A stretch of 64,000 nucleotides of DNA from assembly GCF_026343115.1 (NCBI RefSeq), contig NZ_JAPEMC010000001.1, positions 4,421,501-4,485,500 on the forward strand, read 5' to 3'. The notes below the pieces were generated by a model. The model had not been told where the DNA came from. It saw only the letters and a program-made list of their open reading frames with translations, and ran no database searches. Below are positions 55,114 through 61,771 of this stretch, piece by piece (position 1 is the stretch's first letter; every line of letters starts with the position of its first letter). A program made the position numbers and the translations under genes. The DNA comes from Streptomyces sp. NBC_00102 (GTDB taxonomy: Bacteria; Actinomycetota; Actinomycetes; Streptomycetales; Streptomycetaceae).

Positions 55114-55740
55114 TCACCAGCCGAGCAGGTCCATGGACGCGCGCTCGGTCCACTCACCGAACGACACCGGCCGGCCGTCCAGGTTCAGCGGAAGGATCAG
55201 ATCGCAGGAGGCCCGGCCGTCGAACCACAGCGAGCCCCGGAGCGGACCGGTGACCACGAGCAGCGTCGAGAAGCCGCAGCCGTTGTCCTGGACGAACACC
55301 GCCCCGGCCGTCTTGTGCTCCTGGAACACCTCGTACTCGGCGTCCCACCGCGCCCACGCGGCCCGGTGGGCGCCGGGGTCCGGGTAGTCCTCCGGCGCGG
55401 GTTCACGCGCGTCCAGCTCGTCCTCACGGGCGCGGTAGGAGTCGGGATGCGGGAAGTCCTCGCCGAGCAGAGCGTAGTTGGTGCCGTGATCCCCGTCCCA
55501 GCCCCAGCCCGCGGCGGTGCGCCGCAGCCGGTTCACCACGCCCCCGGCGGTCCTCCGGAGCAGGTACTCCCGGTACTCCCGCGGAAACGTGATCCCCAAC
55601 TCCGCCTCTGCCGAAAGCACTTCCGCCTCCGTGAGCGGCGGGGGAGCGGTGTCCGGCCCTGCCGGGGGCGGACCGCCCGGCTCATGGTGCCGGTGCCCCC
55701 GGGCCAAGCGCTCGGCCTCCGCCACCCAGTCGGTCGTCAC
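55114..55740 (-). CDS. SMI1/KNR4-family protein
   Basis: A 208-residue soluble protein with the SMI1/KNR4 (SUKH) pattern: 'PLTEAEVLSAEAELGITFPREYREYLL' (quoted in part: AELGITFPREYREYLL, about 48-63), then 'FVQDNGCGFSTLLVV' and 'GSLWFDGRASCDLILPL' (about 148-180). Many SUKH proteins are immunity proteins against secreted toxins, while others are housekeeping. No toxin gene adjoins it, so an orphan is inferred. The GTG 55740 start has no strong ribosome site. Confidence 0.8.
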   Translation of the reverse strand: MTTDWVAEAERLARGHRHHEPGGPPPAGPDTAPPPLTEAEVLSAEAELGITFPREYREYLLRRTAGGVVNRLRRTAAGWGWDGDHGTNYALLGEDFPHPDSYRAREDELDAREPAPEDYPDPGAHRAAWARWDAEYEVFQEHKTAGAVFVQDNGCGFSTLLVVTGPLRGSLWFDGRASCDLILPLNLDGRPVSFGEWTERASMDLLGW

Positions 55741-55875
55741 GCGGACGAGGATAGGCGCCGCCTGCGGGGTGGGGCCGTGCGGCCCGCCGGCTGGGGGTGC
55801 GACACGGAAACCGGGAGCCGGCTTCGTACCCGGCCGAGGTACGGAAAGAGGGCGCCCGGGCCCATGCCATTGCTC

Positions 55876-56082
55876 TCAGCCGGAGCGGAAGCGGGCCGCA
55901 CGCTCCGGATGTTCCGCCTTGTCGTGGCGCCTGCGTAGGACGCGCCAGTCCGTCGCCAGGCTCAGGTCGCCCGTCGACTCGGCGTCTTCCTCTGCCCAGT
56001 CGAAATCCAGGCAGACGGAACAGCTGGGGGAACCGGACGGGGTCGCTGTATCGGCGGGGTCGGCTTGGGGCTCCTCGTTCAC
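55876..56082 (-). CDS. small hypothetical protein with CxxC pair
   Basis: A 68-residue acidic protein with 'CSVCLDFDWAEEDAE' in the middle and a basic tail. GTG 56082 overlaps the end of the upstream small gene (GTGA), so the two are coupled. Small proteins of this kind accompany XRE/DUF397 regulator clusters in streptomycetes. The function is unknown. Confidence 0.6.
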   Translation of the reverse strand: MNEEPQADPADTATPSGSPSCSVCLDFDWAEEDAESTGDLSLATDWRVLRRRHDKAEHPERAARFRSG

Positions 56083-56336
56083 AGCACATCACCCCGACTC
56101 CGCGCGTTGCACCGTGCGTTCTCGGCGCGTAGCCGCTCTATGGGGGTTGCGGGGCGGGTGTGTTCGGGCGCCACTTCCCACTCGGTCCCGCCGCCGATGG
56201 GGCGTATGGCCCAGTACGGGCCGGCCACCCCTCTGAACTCGCCGACACGACAGCCCTGGGTGGTGTCCACCATGGGTGTACCGGGTGCCGGAACCGGACG
56301 TCCTGATCCGTTCGGAAGGATGTTCTCCTCGGGCAT
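56079..56336 (-). CDS. small conserved protein, paralogue of 61160-61393
   Basis: An 85-residue protein starting at ATG 56336 (GTG 56339 is also possible) behind GGAGAGGAGCGG. Its second half, 'YWAIRPIGGGTEWEVAPEH', and the end 'ERLRAENARCNARSRGD' are closely matched by the product of 61160-61393. It is divergent from the truncated XRE regulator, sharing a promoter gap of about 95 bases. The family is a typical satellite of XRE/DUF397 systems; its role is unknown. Confidence 0.65.
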   Translation of the reverse strand: MPEENILPNGSGRPVPAPGTPMVDTTQGCRVGEFRGVAGPYWAIRPIGGGTEWEVAPEHTRPATPIERLRAENARCNARSRGDVL

Positions 56337-56430
56337 CACCGCTCCTCTCCGTAGTGAATCGACTACTGGATGGCCTCAGCGTCGCCTAGCGTCGAGTTGT
56401 CTCCGGCGGCCCGTCGGAGGTAGCGGCATC

Positions 56431-56724
56431 ATGGATCGCCAACTGTCACACCTGATCGAGTTCGCGGAGCAGCCGCACACCGTACTTCAGTTGGCTCCGT
56501 ACGCCATGGGGGAGCGCCGCCCGTTCAATCGTCTCGTGAACCTCCTGACCATGCCCGACCGCTCGATCATGTCCTACGTCGAGTCGCAGACCCATGGTCA
56601 CTTGGACAGGGAGATCGCTTCCGTCCTTCCGCTGGTGAGGGCCTACCATTTGCTGCAGGCCGAGGCGCTCTCTCAGGCGGCATCCGTGGCCATGATCAAC
56701 GAGGCGCGAAAGGGCACCCCGTGA
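56431..56724 (+). pseudogene. truncated XRE regulator: only the DUF5753 C-terminal domain
   Basis: A 97-residue frame matching the last third of streptomycete XRE/DUF5753 regulators ('MDRQLSHLIEFAEQPHTV', 'VESQTHGHLDREIASVLPL'). A full-length relative has about 280 residues, with an N-terminal HTH that is wholly missing. GGAGGTAGCGGC precedes the ATG, and a TAGCGT-type -10 lies upstream, so an in-frame deletion appears to have joined the original promoter and ribosome site to the C-terminal domain. It overlaps the DUF397 start (GTGA), as in intact clusters. It may still be translated. Confidence 0.75.
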
Positions 56725-56933
56725 AGACCGACGCTCCTCTCCACTGGATCAAGTCCTCCTACAGCGGCAGCGGCGGTTCTTGTGTCGAATGGGCCCCGGC
56801 GCACGCGTTCGCCGTCGGCATGGTCCCTGTGCGGGACTCCAAGAATCGAAGTGGCCCGGTTCTGAACTTCTCCGCAGTTGCGTTCGCCGCGTTCGTGGGC
56901 TGCGTCAAAGAGGAAGAGTTCGGCTCTCACTGA
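56721..56933 (+). CDS. DUF397 domain protein
   Basis: A 70-residue protein with the family layout: 'WIKSSYSGSGGSCVEWAP' at the start, 'VPVRDSKNRSGPVLNF' in the middle, and 'AFAAFVGCVKEEEF' at the end. DUF397 proteins act with XRE regulators, in some cases as antagonists of the regulator, in development and antibiotic control. Its GTG overlaps the stop of the truncated regulator gene, so it is left here without an intact DNA-binding partner. Confidence 0.88.
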   Translation: MKTDAPLHWIKSSYSGSGGSCVEWAPAHAFAVGMVPVRDSKNRSGPVLNFSAVAFAAFVGCVKEEEFGSH

Positions 56934-56984
56934 GCGCCCTGCCGCGGCCTGCGCGGGCACTCCGAAGGACCGGGAGAGCCGTAC

Positions 56985-57164
56985 GTGAACGCGGCCCAAG
57001 CCGCCCATCCCGCGTACGAGGAGAGTCTGAACCGGCTGCGTTCCATGGGGGTCCTGGTCGGCGACTACGTACCGCACCAGCCCAAGGCGGTCGGCGGGCG
57101 GGACGCGTACGACTGGACCCAGGTCCTCGATCGTTCCGGCGGACGGGCACGGCACCGGTCCTCA
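56985..57164 (+). pseudogene. C-terminal remnant of a flavoprotein gene
   Basis: The frame from GTG 56985 encodes 'NAAQAAHPAYEESLNRLRSM' and 'GDYVPHQPKAVGG', which resembles the C-terminus of the phosphopantothenoylcysteine-decarboxylase-like flavoproteins that often follow XRE/DUF397 genes. The N-terminal flavin-binding part is missing. The frame then runs without a stop, antisense to the hydrolase gene. I read it as a decayed fragment of the same regulator cluster. Confidence 0.55.
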
Positions 57165-58001
57165 CGCCTCCGAGGTGAACCCGGCGGTGAGACGGGCCGC
57201 GAGCTGCCCGGGTGCGTCCTCCTGGAGAAGATGGCCCGCGCCCTCGATCCAGTGCAGTTCGGCGTGCGGGATGCGCTCGTGCAGCCATCGCGCGTACTCC
57301 GGGGGAAGGATGTGGTCCTCGCGTCCCCACAGGAGCCGCACCGGAAGGGAGATCCCGCCCAGGAGGTGCTCGTACCCGGCGGTGTCCGCCTGCCTGATCT
57401 GGCTGTACTGGCGGTAGAAGGCGGCCTGCCCCGCCGCCCCGCGCCACGGTGCGAGGAACGCGTCGAGGACTCCCGGGCGGAAGCCGACATGCGTGGCGTG
57501 CCGCAGGTGGGCGGCGACCAGCGCCTCGTGCGCGTACGGGGGGAGCTGCCGGAACACCTCCGTGTGCTCCAGGAAGAGCCGGAACAGCCCTCGCTCCCAG
57601 TCGCCGCCGCTCACGGCGTCGAAGAGGGTCAGGTCCCGGTAGATCCGCCCCTCCAGCAGCAGCGTCCGCAGGGCCACGGCGCCGCCGATGTCGTGCGCGA
57701 CGACGCTGGGGGAGGACAGCTCCCAGTGGTCGAGGAGCCCCGCGAAATTCCGCGCGTGGGCGGCGAGGCTCAGGTCCTGTCCCTCGCGCTGCTCCGACAG
57801 GCCGAAGCCGAGATGGTCGAAGACGAAGACCGGGCGGTCACGGGCGAGCGCCGGCGCGATGTCCCGCCAGAGGTAGGAGGAGTACGGCGTGCCGTGCACC
57901 AGCACGACAGGATCGCGGTCGTGGGACCCCTCACCGGCCAGGCGGCTCCAGCGGATCACCCCGCCGGGCGTCTCGAATTCCTGCTCCAGTTCCCATGTCA
58001 C
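57162..58001 (-). CDS. alpha/beta hydrolase, haloalkane-dehalogenase-like
   Basis: A 279-residue soluble hydrolase. Motifs are the oxyanion loop 'VLVHGTPYSSYLWRDIA', an Asp nucleophile elbow 'VAHDIGGAVALRTLL' (Asp in place of Ser, as in haloalkane dehalogenases and epoxide hydrolases), and 'IEGAGHLLQED' with the catalytic His. GTG 58001 is preferred because AGGAGGAGGCCCAC lies right before it; ATG 58025 would place that site inside the gene. The substrate is unknown. Confidence 0.85.
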   Translation of the reverse strand: MTWELEQEFETPGGVIRWSRLAGEGSHDRDPVVLVHGTPYSSYLWRDIAPALARDRPVFVFDHLGFGLSEQREGQDLSLAAHARNFAGLLDHWELSSPSVVAHDIGGAVALRTLLLEGRIYRDLTLFDAVSGGDWERGLFRLFLEHTEVFRQLPPYAHEALVAAHLRHATHVGFRPGVLDAFLAPWRGAAGQAAFYRQYSQIRQADTAGYEHLLGGISLPVRLLWGREDHILPPEYARWLHERIPHAELHWIEGAGHLLQEDAPGQLAARLTAGFTSEA

Positions 58002-58256
58002 CGTGGGCCTCCTCCTGTCCGGCATGACCAGCACCTTTGTCAGGCACTCCCCGGTAATCCCGGAGAACGACCGTCTGCCCCGGGACCGCGACGACATCAC
58101 CCTCCCGTGGCGCTCGGGGGCTCCTGCGGCAGGTCCGGAGGACGGGCCGGCGGCGTTGAAGGGGCGGCGGGCCCGGGCGCCCCGTTCACCGAACCACCCT
58201 CACTCCGGGCCCACTTGTTCACCGCGAACGGCCGTGCCACGTCCTACGATGACCCG

Positions 58257-58634
58257 ATGCTGAAGTTCACCGATGTCATCCTCGACTGCCCCGATCCCTG
58301 GAAGCTGGCCGAGTTCTACGCCAAGGTGCTGGACTGGGAGATCAACACCGAGAGCAGCCAGGAAGGGTGGGTCAACCTGCGCAACGACGGGATCGAGCTG
58401 TCGTTCCAGCGGGCGGAGAACTACCAGCCGCCCAGCTGGCCGGGCCAGGAGCATCCGCAGCAGTTCCACCTCGACTTCGAAGTGGACGAGTTCGAGCCCG
58501 AGCACCAGCGGGTGACCGAGCTCGGCGCGACCTTCCTGAAGAGCTTCGTCGGCGAGTCCGGCTACGGCTGGCAGGTCTACACCGACCCGGCCGGACACCC
58601 GTTCTGCCTCTGCCGCAACCGCCCCCAGCCCTGA
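58257..58634 (+). CDS. VOC (glyoxalase/bleomycin-resistance) family protein
   Basis: A 125-residue protein with one complete VOC module pair. It begins 'VILDCPDPWKLAEFYAKVLDW' (quoted in part: CPDPWKLAEFYAKVL), continues 'QQFHLDFEVDEFEPEHQRV' and ends 'YTDPAGHPFCLC'. VOC proteins bind metals or small ligands; some confer resistance by sequestration. The residues in 'HLDFEV' and 'GHPFCL' fit metal-binding positions. ATG 58257 is the only reasonable start. Confidence 0.85.
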   Translation: MLKFTDVILDCPDPWKLAEFYAKVLDWEINTESSQEGWVNLRNDGIELSFQRAENYQPPSWPGQEHPQQFHLDFEVDEFEPEHQRVTELGATFLKSFVGESGYGWQVYTDPAGHPFCLCRNRPQP

Positions 58635-58664
58635 CCGCTCCCCGGCCCCGACCGCACTCCGGCC

Positions 58665-59474
58665 TCATCGCGTTCCTGGGCCGACCGTGCCCAGGAACGC
58701 GCGGACGTGCCGGAGCCACGTCGCCCGGTCCGGCCCGCTCAGGACATGGGCGGCGCCGGGCAGCTCGACGAGTTCGGCGCCCGCGATCCCAGCCGCCAGG
58801 CGCCGCGAACCGTCGGGCAGGACGAGCCTGTCCCCGGTCGGTACCACCACGAGTACGGGCACGGACAGGCCGGCCAGGTCCGCCCGGACGTCGACCCGGG
58901 ACACCAGGTCGAAGTGGTCCACCGTCCCCGCCGGCATGGCGGCCAGGGTCTGGGACACGAGGGTGTCCAGGGCGGCGGGTTCGATCTCCGCCAGATCCTT
59001 CGCGGTCATGCAGCTCAGGCAGGCGAGCCGGGCCACCTCCTCCCACCGGCCGTCGGCCGCGAGGGACTTGATGAGCCGGGCCGCCAGGGCCAGCACCGGG
59101 TCCGCGACGGGGAAACCGGCGGTGAGGACGAGCGCCCGGACGCGTCCGGGATGACGGGCAGCGGCCCGGACCGCCACCGCGCAGCCCAACGACTCACCGA
59201 CCAGGACGAACGACTCCTCTCCCGCCGACACGGCCGAAGCGACCAACTGATCCGCCAGTTCGTCCAGTTCCAAGGGCTTCTCGTCAGCCGGAGTGTTACC
59301 GGCGCCCGGGTAATGGGGGCCGATCAGGGTGTGGTCACGGGCGAGGTCGTCGAGTACGAGGCCGAAGTTGCCGTGGATGCCGCCTCCGGCGCCGTGGGCG
59401 AGCAGCAGTGCGGGGCCGCTGCCCCGTACGAGGACGTCGAGACGGGGTTCGGGAAGCGCTTCTCGGGTGGTCAT
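58665..59474 (-). CDS. alpha/beta hydrolase controlled by the divergent MerR regulator
   Basis: A 269-residue hydrolase. It has 'LLAHGAGGGIHGNFG' as the oxyanion loop, nucleophile Ser in 'VLVGESLGCAVAVRA', and catalytic His in 'LPGAAHVLSGPD'. ATG 59474 lies about 7 bases after a TAGCGT -10, so the mRNA is probably leaderless. Its promoter has the long 19-20 base spacer typical of MerR control, with the dyad at 59489-59510 in the spacer. The natural substrate is unknown. Confidence 0.87.
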   Translation of the reverse strand: MTTREALPEPRLDVLVRGSGPALLLAHGAGGGIHGNFGLVLDDLARDHTLIGPHYPGAGNTPADEKPLELDELADQLVASAVSAGEESFVLVGESLGCAVAVRAAARHPGRVRALVLTAGFPVADPVLALAARLIKSLAADGRWEEVARLACLSCMTAKDLAEIEPAALDTLVSQTLAAMPAGTVDHFDLVSRVDVRADLAGLSVPVLVVVPTGDRLVLPDGSRRLAAGIAGAELVELPGAAHVLSGPDRATWLRHVRAFLGTVGPGTR

Positions 59475-59481
59475 ACGGGCG

Positions 59482-59513
59482 ACGCTAAACTCTGACATCA
59501 GTGTCGGAGTCAA
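59482..59513 (-). promoter_or_regulatory. MerR-type promoter and operator
   Basis: On the complement strand TTGACT (59513-59508) and TAGCGT (59487-59482) are 20 bases apart (19 to TTAGCG). The spacer contains ACTCTGACA-TCAG-TGTCGGAGT (59489-59510), a 9-base dyad with one mismatch. MerR activators bind such spacers and untwist over-spaced promoters. It sits between the hydrolase gene and the merR-like gene. Confidence 0.8.
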
Positions 59514-59537
59514 GTCGTTGATCCGGAGGCGGACCAC

Positions 59538-59918
59538 ATGCGCATGAAGGACATGGTCAGGCGCACCGGAGTCCACGAGCGGCTGTTGCGCTACTACGAG
59601 CAGCAGGGGCTGCTGGCCCCGGACCGGCTGCCGAGCGGTTACCGGGTCTACGCCGAAGCCGATGTGGAGACGGTGCGCCGCATCCGGACCCTGCTGGCGG
59701 CGGGGCTCACGACCTCCCTGATCGCCCAGGTACTGCCCTGCGTCGACGCCGACTCCGAGCACATCGTGCCCATGTGCCCGGAACTGGTCGGCCGGCTGCG
59801 GCGGGAACACGAGAGGATCGGGCGATCCGTCGAGGAATTGCAGGCGTCGCGCGCACTGCTCGGTGCCGTCATCGCCGGTGCGCCGGCCGTCGCCCGCCCG
59901 CACCCCGTCGCCGGCTGA
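59538..59918 (+). CDS. MerR-family transcriptional regulator
   Basis: A 126-residue regulator. The winged helix (about 2-70) has 'VRRTGVHERLLRYYEQQGLL' and 'GYRVYAEADVETVRRIRTLL'; a dimerisation helix follows (about 80-112). The C-terminal effector part is very short. 'VLPCVDADSEHIVPMCPEL' holds two Cys (about residues 73 and 85) that could bind metal or sense redox state. ATG 59538 follows GGAGGCGGACC. Its target is most likely the divergent hydrolase gene. Confidence 0.9.
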   Translation: MRMKDMVRRTGVHERLLRYYEQQGLLAPDRLPSGYRVYAEADVETVRRIRTLLAAGLTTSLIAQVLPCVDADSEHIVPMCPELVGRLRREHERIGRSVEELQASRALLGAVIAGAPAVARPHPVAG

Positions 59919-60000
59919 CCGGCCTCAGCCGCCTCCGGGCACGGGACGGCTGACCGGCCTCAGCCGCCTCCGGGCACGGGACGGCTGACCGGCCTCAGCC
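59913..60000. repeat. 35-bp tandem repeat spanning two convergent gene ends
   Basis: GGCTGACCGGCCTCAGCC begins at 59913, 59948 and 59983, with a 35-base period and near-perfect identity (2.5 copies). The first copy holds the TGA of the merR-like gene and the last the stop of the ATP-grasp gene. Each unit also forms a small GGCTGA/TCAGCC hairpin, so the array can act as repeated terminators on both strands. Confidence 0.88.
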
Positions 60001-60921
60001 TTCCCACGACGTGAGGCGGCGTTCGACGCAGGCGGTGATGGCCGGGACGACCGCCGTCATCTGCGGGCGCCAGCCGGGTACGGCGTTGACCTCGCAGACC
60101 GTGAAGGTGTCCTCGGAGGCGAAGAGGAGATCCACCCCGGCGATGGCGAGGCCCATCGCTCCGGCCGCCCGCACGGCCAGCGCCTCCGCCTCCGGGTACT
60201 CGCCCGGGCAGACGGTGGCGGAGCCGCCCTGGCCGATGTTCGAGGTGAGGCCGCCGTTGCGGGAGGTGCGGACGGCGGCGCCCACGGTCTCGCCGTCGAC
60301 CACGAGCAGGCGCAGGTCCCGGCCGTGCGAGTGGGAGACGTACTCCTGGAAGAGGTGCGGAGTCTCCTGCGCGAGGGCGCCCGCGATCCCGCGCAGCAGA
60401 TGGGTGTCGGGGGCGAGGAAGACCTGCTTGCCCTTGTGGCCGGTGACCGACTTGACCACGCACGGGGTGTCGAGGCCGTCGGTGCGCACCACCCCCTCCA
60501 GGGGCGCGGTCCCGTACGAGAGGGTGTCGGGCACCGGCAGCCCGGCCAGGGCCAGTTCCTGCATCTGCCAGACCTTGTTGCGGCAGACCAGGTGCGCCGC
60601 GAGCGGGTTGAGGAGGGTGGCGCCCATGCGCTCCAGGTGCCGCAGCAGGGTGACCTCGCGGTCGTGGTGCATGGAGCCCGGGGTCTGGCGTACGAGGACG
60701 ACCTTCGGCGCGGGCACCTCGGCGCCGCCCAGGGTCCGCAGGAACAGCCGGCCTCCGCTGACGCCGAACACGAACTCGTTGGTGTGCCAGACGGCGAACC
60801 TCGGTCCGTGCAGCGCCGCGAGGGCGTCGGCCAGCCTGTGGGTCGCGCCCTGCAAGGGGACCGGGAGCGCCCTTACCAGCAGCCATACGTCCGTGGGGGG
60901 CAGTAACTCCGCACGCGCCAT
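59995..60921 (-). CDS. ATP-grasp ligase, RimK-like
   Basis: A 308-residue protein with the ATP-grasp fold: 'CRNKVWQMQELALAGLPVPDT' (quoted in part: LALAGLPVPDTLSYG), 'CVVKSVTGHKGKQVFLA' with the ATP-binding Lys residues, 'LFQEYVSHSHGRDLRLLVV' and 'VCEVNAVPGWR' with metal-binding Glu and Asn. RimK-like ligases join amino acids to peptides, proteins or cofactors; some make lasso-like macrocycles in graspetides. No precursor peptide is evident beside it, so the substrate is open. ATG 60921 lies behind GGAGAGGCG. Confidence 0.83.
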   Translation of the reverse strand: MARAELLPPTDVWLLVRALPVPLQGATHRLADALAALHGPRFAVWHTNEFVFGVSGGRLFLRTLGGAEVPAPKVVLVRQTPGSMHHDREVTLLRHLERMGATLLNPLAAHLVCRNKVWQMQELALAGLPVPDTLSYGTAPLEGVVRTDGLDTPCVVKSVTGHKGKQVFLAPDTHLLRGIAGALAQETPHLFQEYVSHSHGRDLRLLVVDGETVGAAVRTSRNGGLTSNIGQGGSATVCPGEYPEAEALAVRAAGAMGLAIAGVDLLFASEDTFTVCEVNAVPGWRPQMTAVVPAITACVERRLTSWEG

Positions 60922-61159
60922 GGTTCGTTCGCCTCTCCGCCTCGCTGCCAGGACCGACGGAAAGATAGCGCGGGAGGGGTGAATTCCTGGAGGAAACGGG
61001 GATGGTGCATCCCAAAGAGACGTCCATGGCCGGGGTCGCGGGGAACGATTTCCGCTCGTTCGTCGAGGGGCTCACCGCGAGCGGCGCGTAGCGTACGCGA
61101 ACCGTCCGGCGCGATGCGAGGGGCGCGGGCCCATGGGGGTGGGCCCGTGCCCTCGTGCG
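60922..61159. other. gap between ATP-grasp gene and small gene
   Basis: A 238-base gap without a convincing gene. The part next to the ATP-grasp start (60955-61010) is lower in GC and is the likely promoter. Confidence 0.4.
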
Positions 61160-61393
61160 TCACAGCCGTTCGCCCCGGCTCCGCGCGTTGCACCGCGCGT
61201 TCTCGGCCCGAAGGCGTTCGGCGGGATCCGCGAACCGGACCTGCTCCGGATCGGCCTGCCACTCGGCCCCTCCGGCCACCGGCCGCAGCTGCCAGAAGGC
61301 GCCCGAGACGCTCCGGAACTCGCCGATCACTCCGGGGCGTGACGCGTCCACCACCAGCGCCCCGACGGCGGGTTCGCTTCTCTTGGCGTTCAC
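61160..61393 (-). CDS. small conserved protein, paralogue of 56079-56336
   Basis: A 77-residue protein starting at GTG 61393 behind GGAGAGGACG. 'GEFRSVSGAFWQLRPVAGGA' and the end 'ERLRAENARCNARSRGE' match the product of 56079-56336 almost word for word over the last 20 residues. It is another satellite of XRE/DUF397 systems, here without any regulator beside it. Function unknown. Confidence 0.68.
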   Translation of the reverse strand: MNAKRSEPAVGALVVDASRPGVIGEFRSVSGAFWQLRPVAGGAEWQADPEQVRFADPAERLRAENARCNARSRGERL

Positions 61394-61771
61394 TCTTCTC
61401 GTCCTCTCCGCACCCTGGTGGTGCTCTTCGGGACACCTGGTGGGTGTCCCGGCACCCCTAGAGTGAGGCAGAAACGGGCCGGTTGGTATGGAAACCGGAG
61501 CCGACCTGCGCAGGGGTCGTCCGGGTGCGTGGGTCCGGGGCCTACCGGCGTCGTCGCGGCACCCGCTCGGGAGGCCCGGACCGCCGGTCGGGAGCGGGGG
61601 GATGAAAACCGGGAGGCAGGTTGACGGGGGTGCCGTGGGGCCGCGCGGACCCGCGACGAGGGCCCCGCGCGCACGGCGGAGGACGCATGCGTCACACCCG
61701 CCACCACCGCCTCAGGGGTCGCCGCTCAGGTGGCGCTGACGGCGGGAGGTGCCGCCTCGGGAGGTGCCGCC
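61394..61771. other. 378-base gap with a short repeat at the sulfatase end
   Basis: No gene is seen. A 15-bp unit, GGGAGGTGCCGCCTC, is repeated at 61744, 61759 and (two changes) 61774, running over the sulfatase stop codon. The remainder is ordinary GC-rich spacer with the promoter of the small gene near 61410-61450. Confidence 0.5.

Noticed and set aside
57165..58634. A 549-residue protein reading from 56985 through to the VOC gene
   Set aside because: The middle part is antisense to a clear alpha/beta hydrolase; only the first ~55 residues (flavoprotein remnant) and the last 125 (VOC protein with its own ATG) are meaningful.
61160..61393. Graspetide precursor peptide for the neighbouring ATP-grasp ligase
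   Set aside because: The 77-residue protein lacks a Thr/Asp/Glu-rich core and belongs to the small family paired with XRE/DUF397 genes, with a paralogue at 56079-56336.
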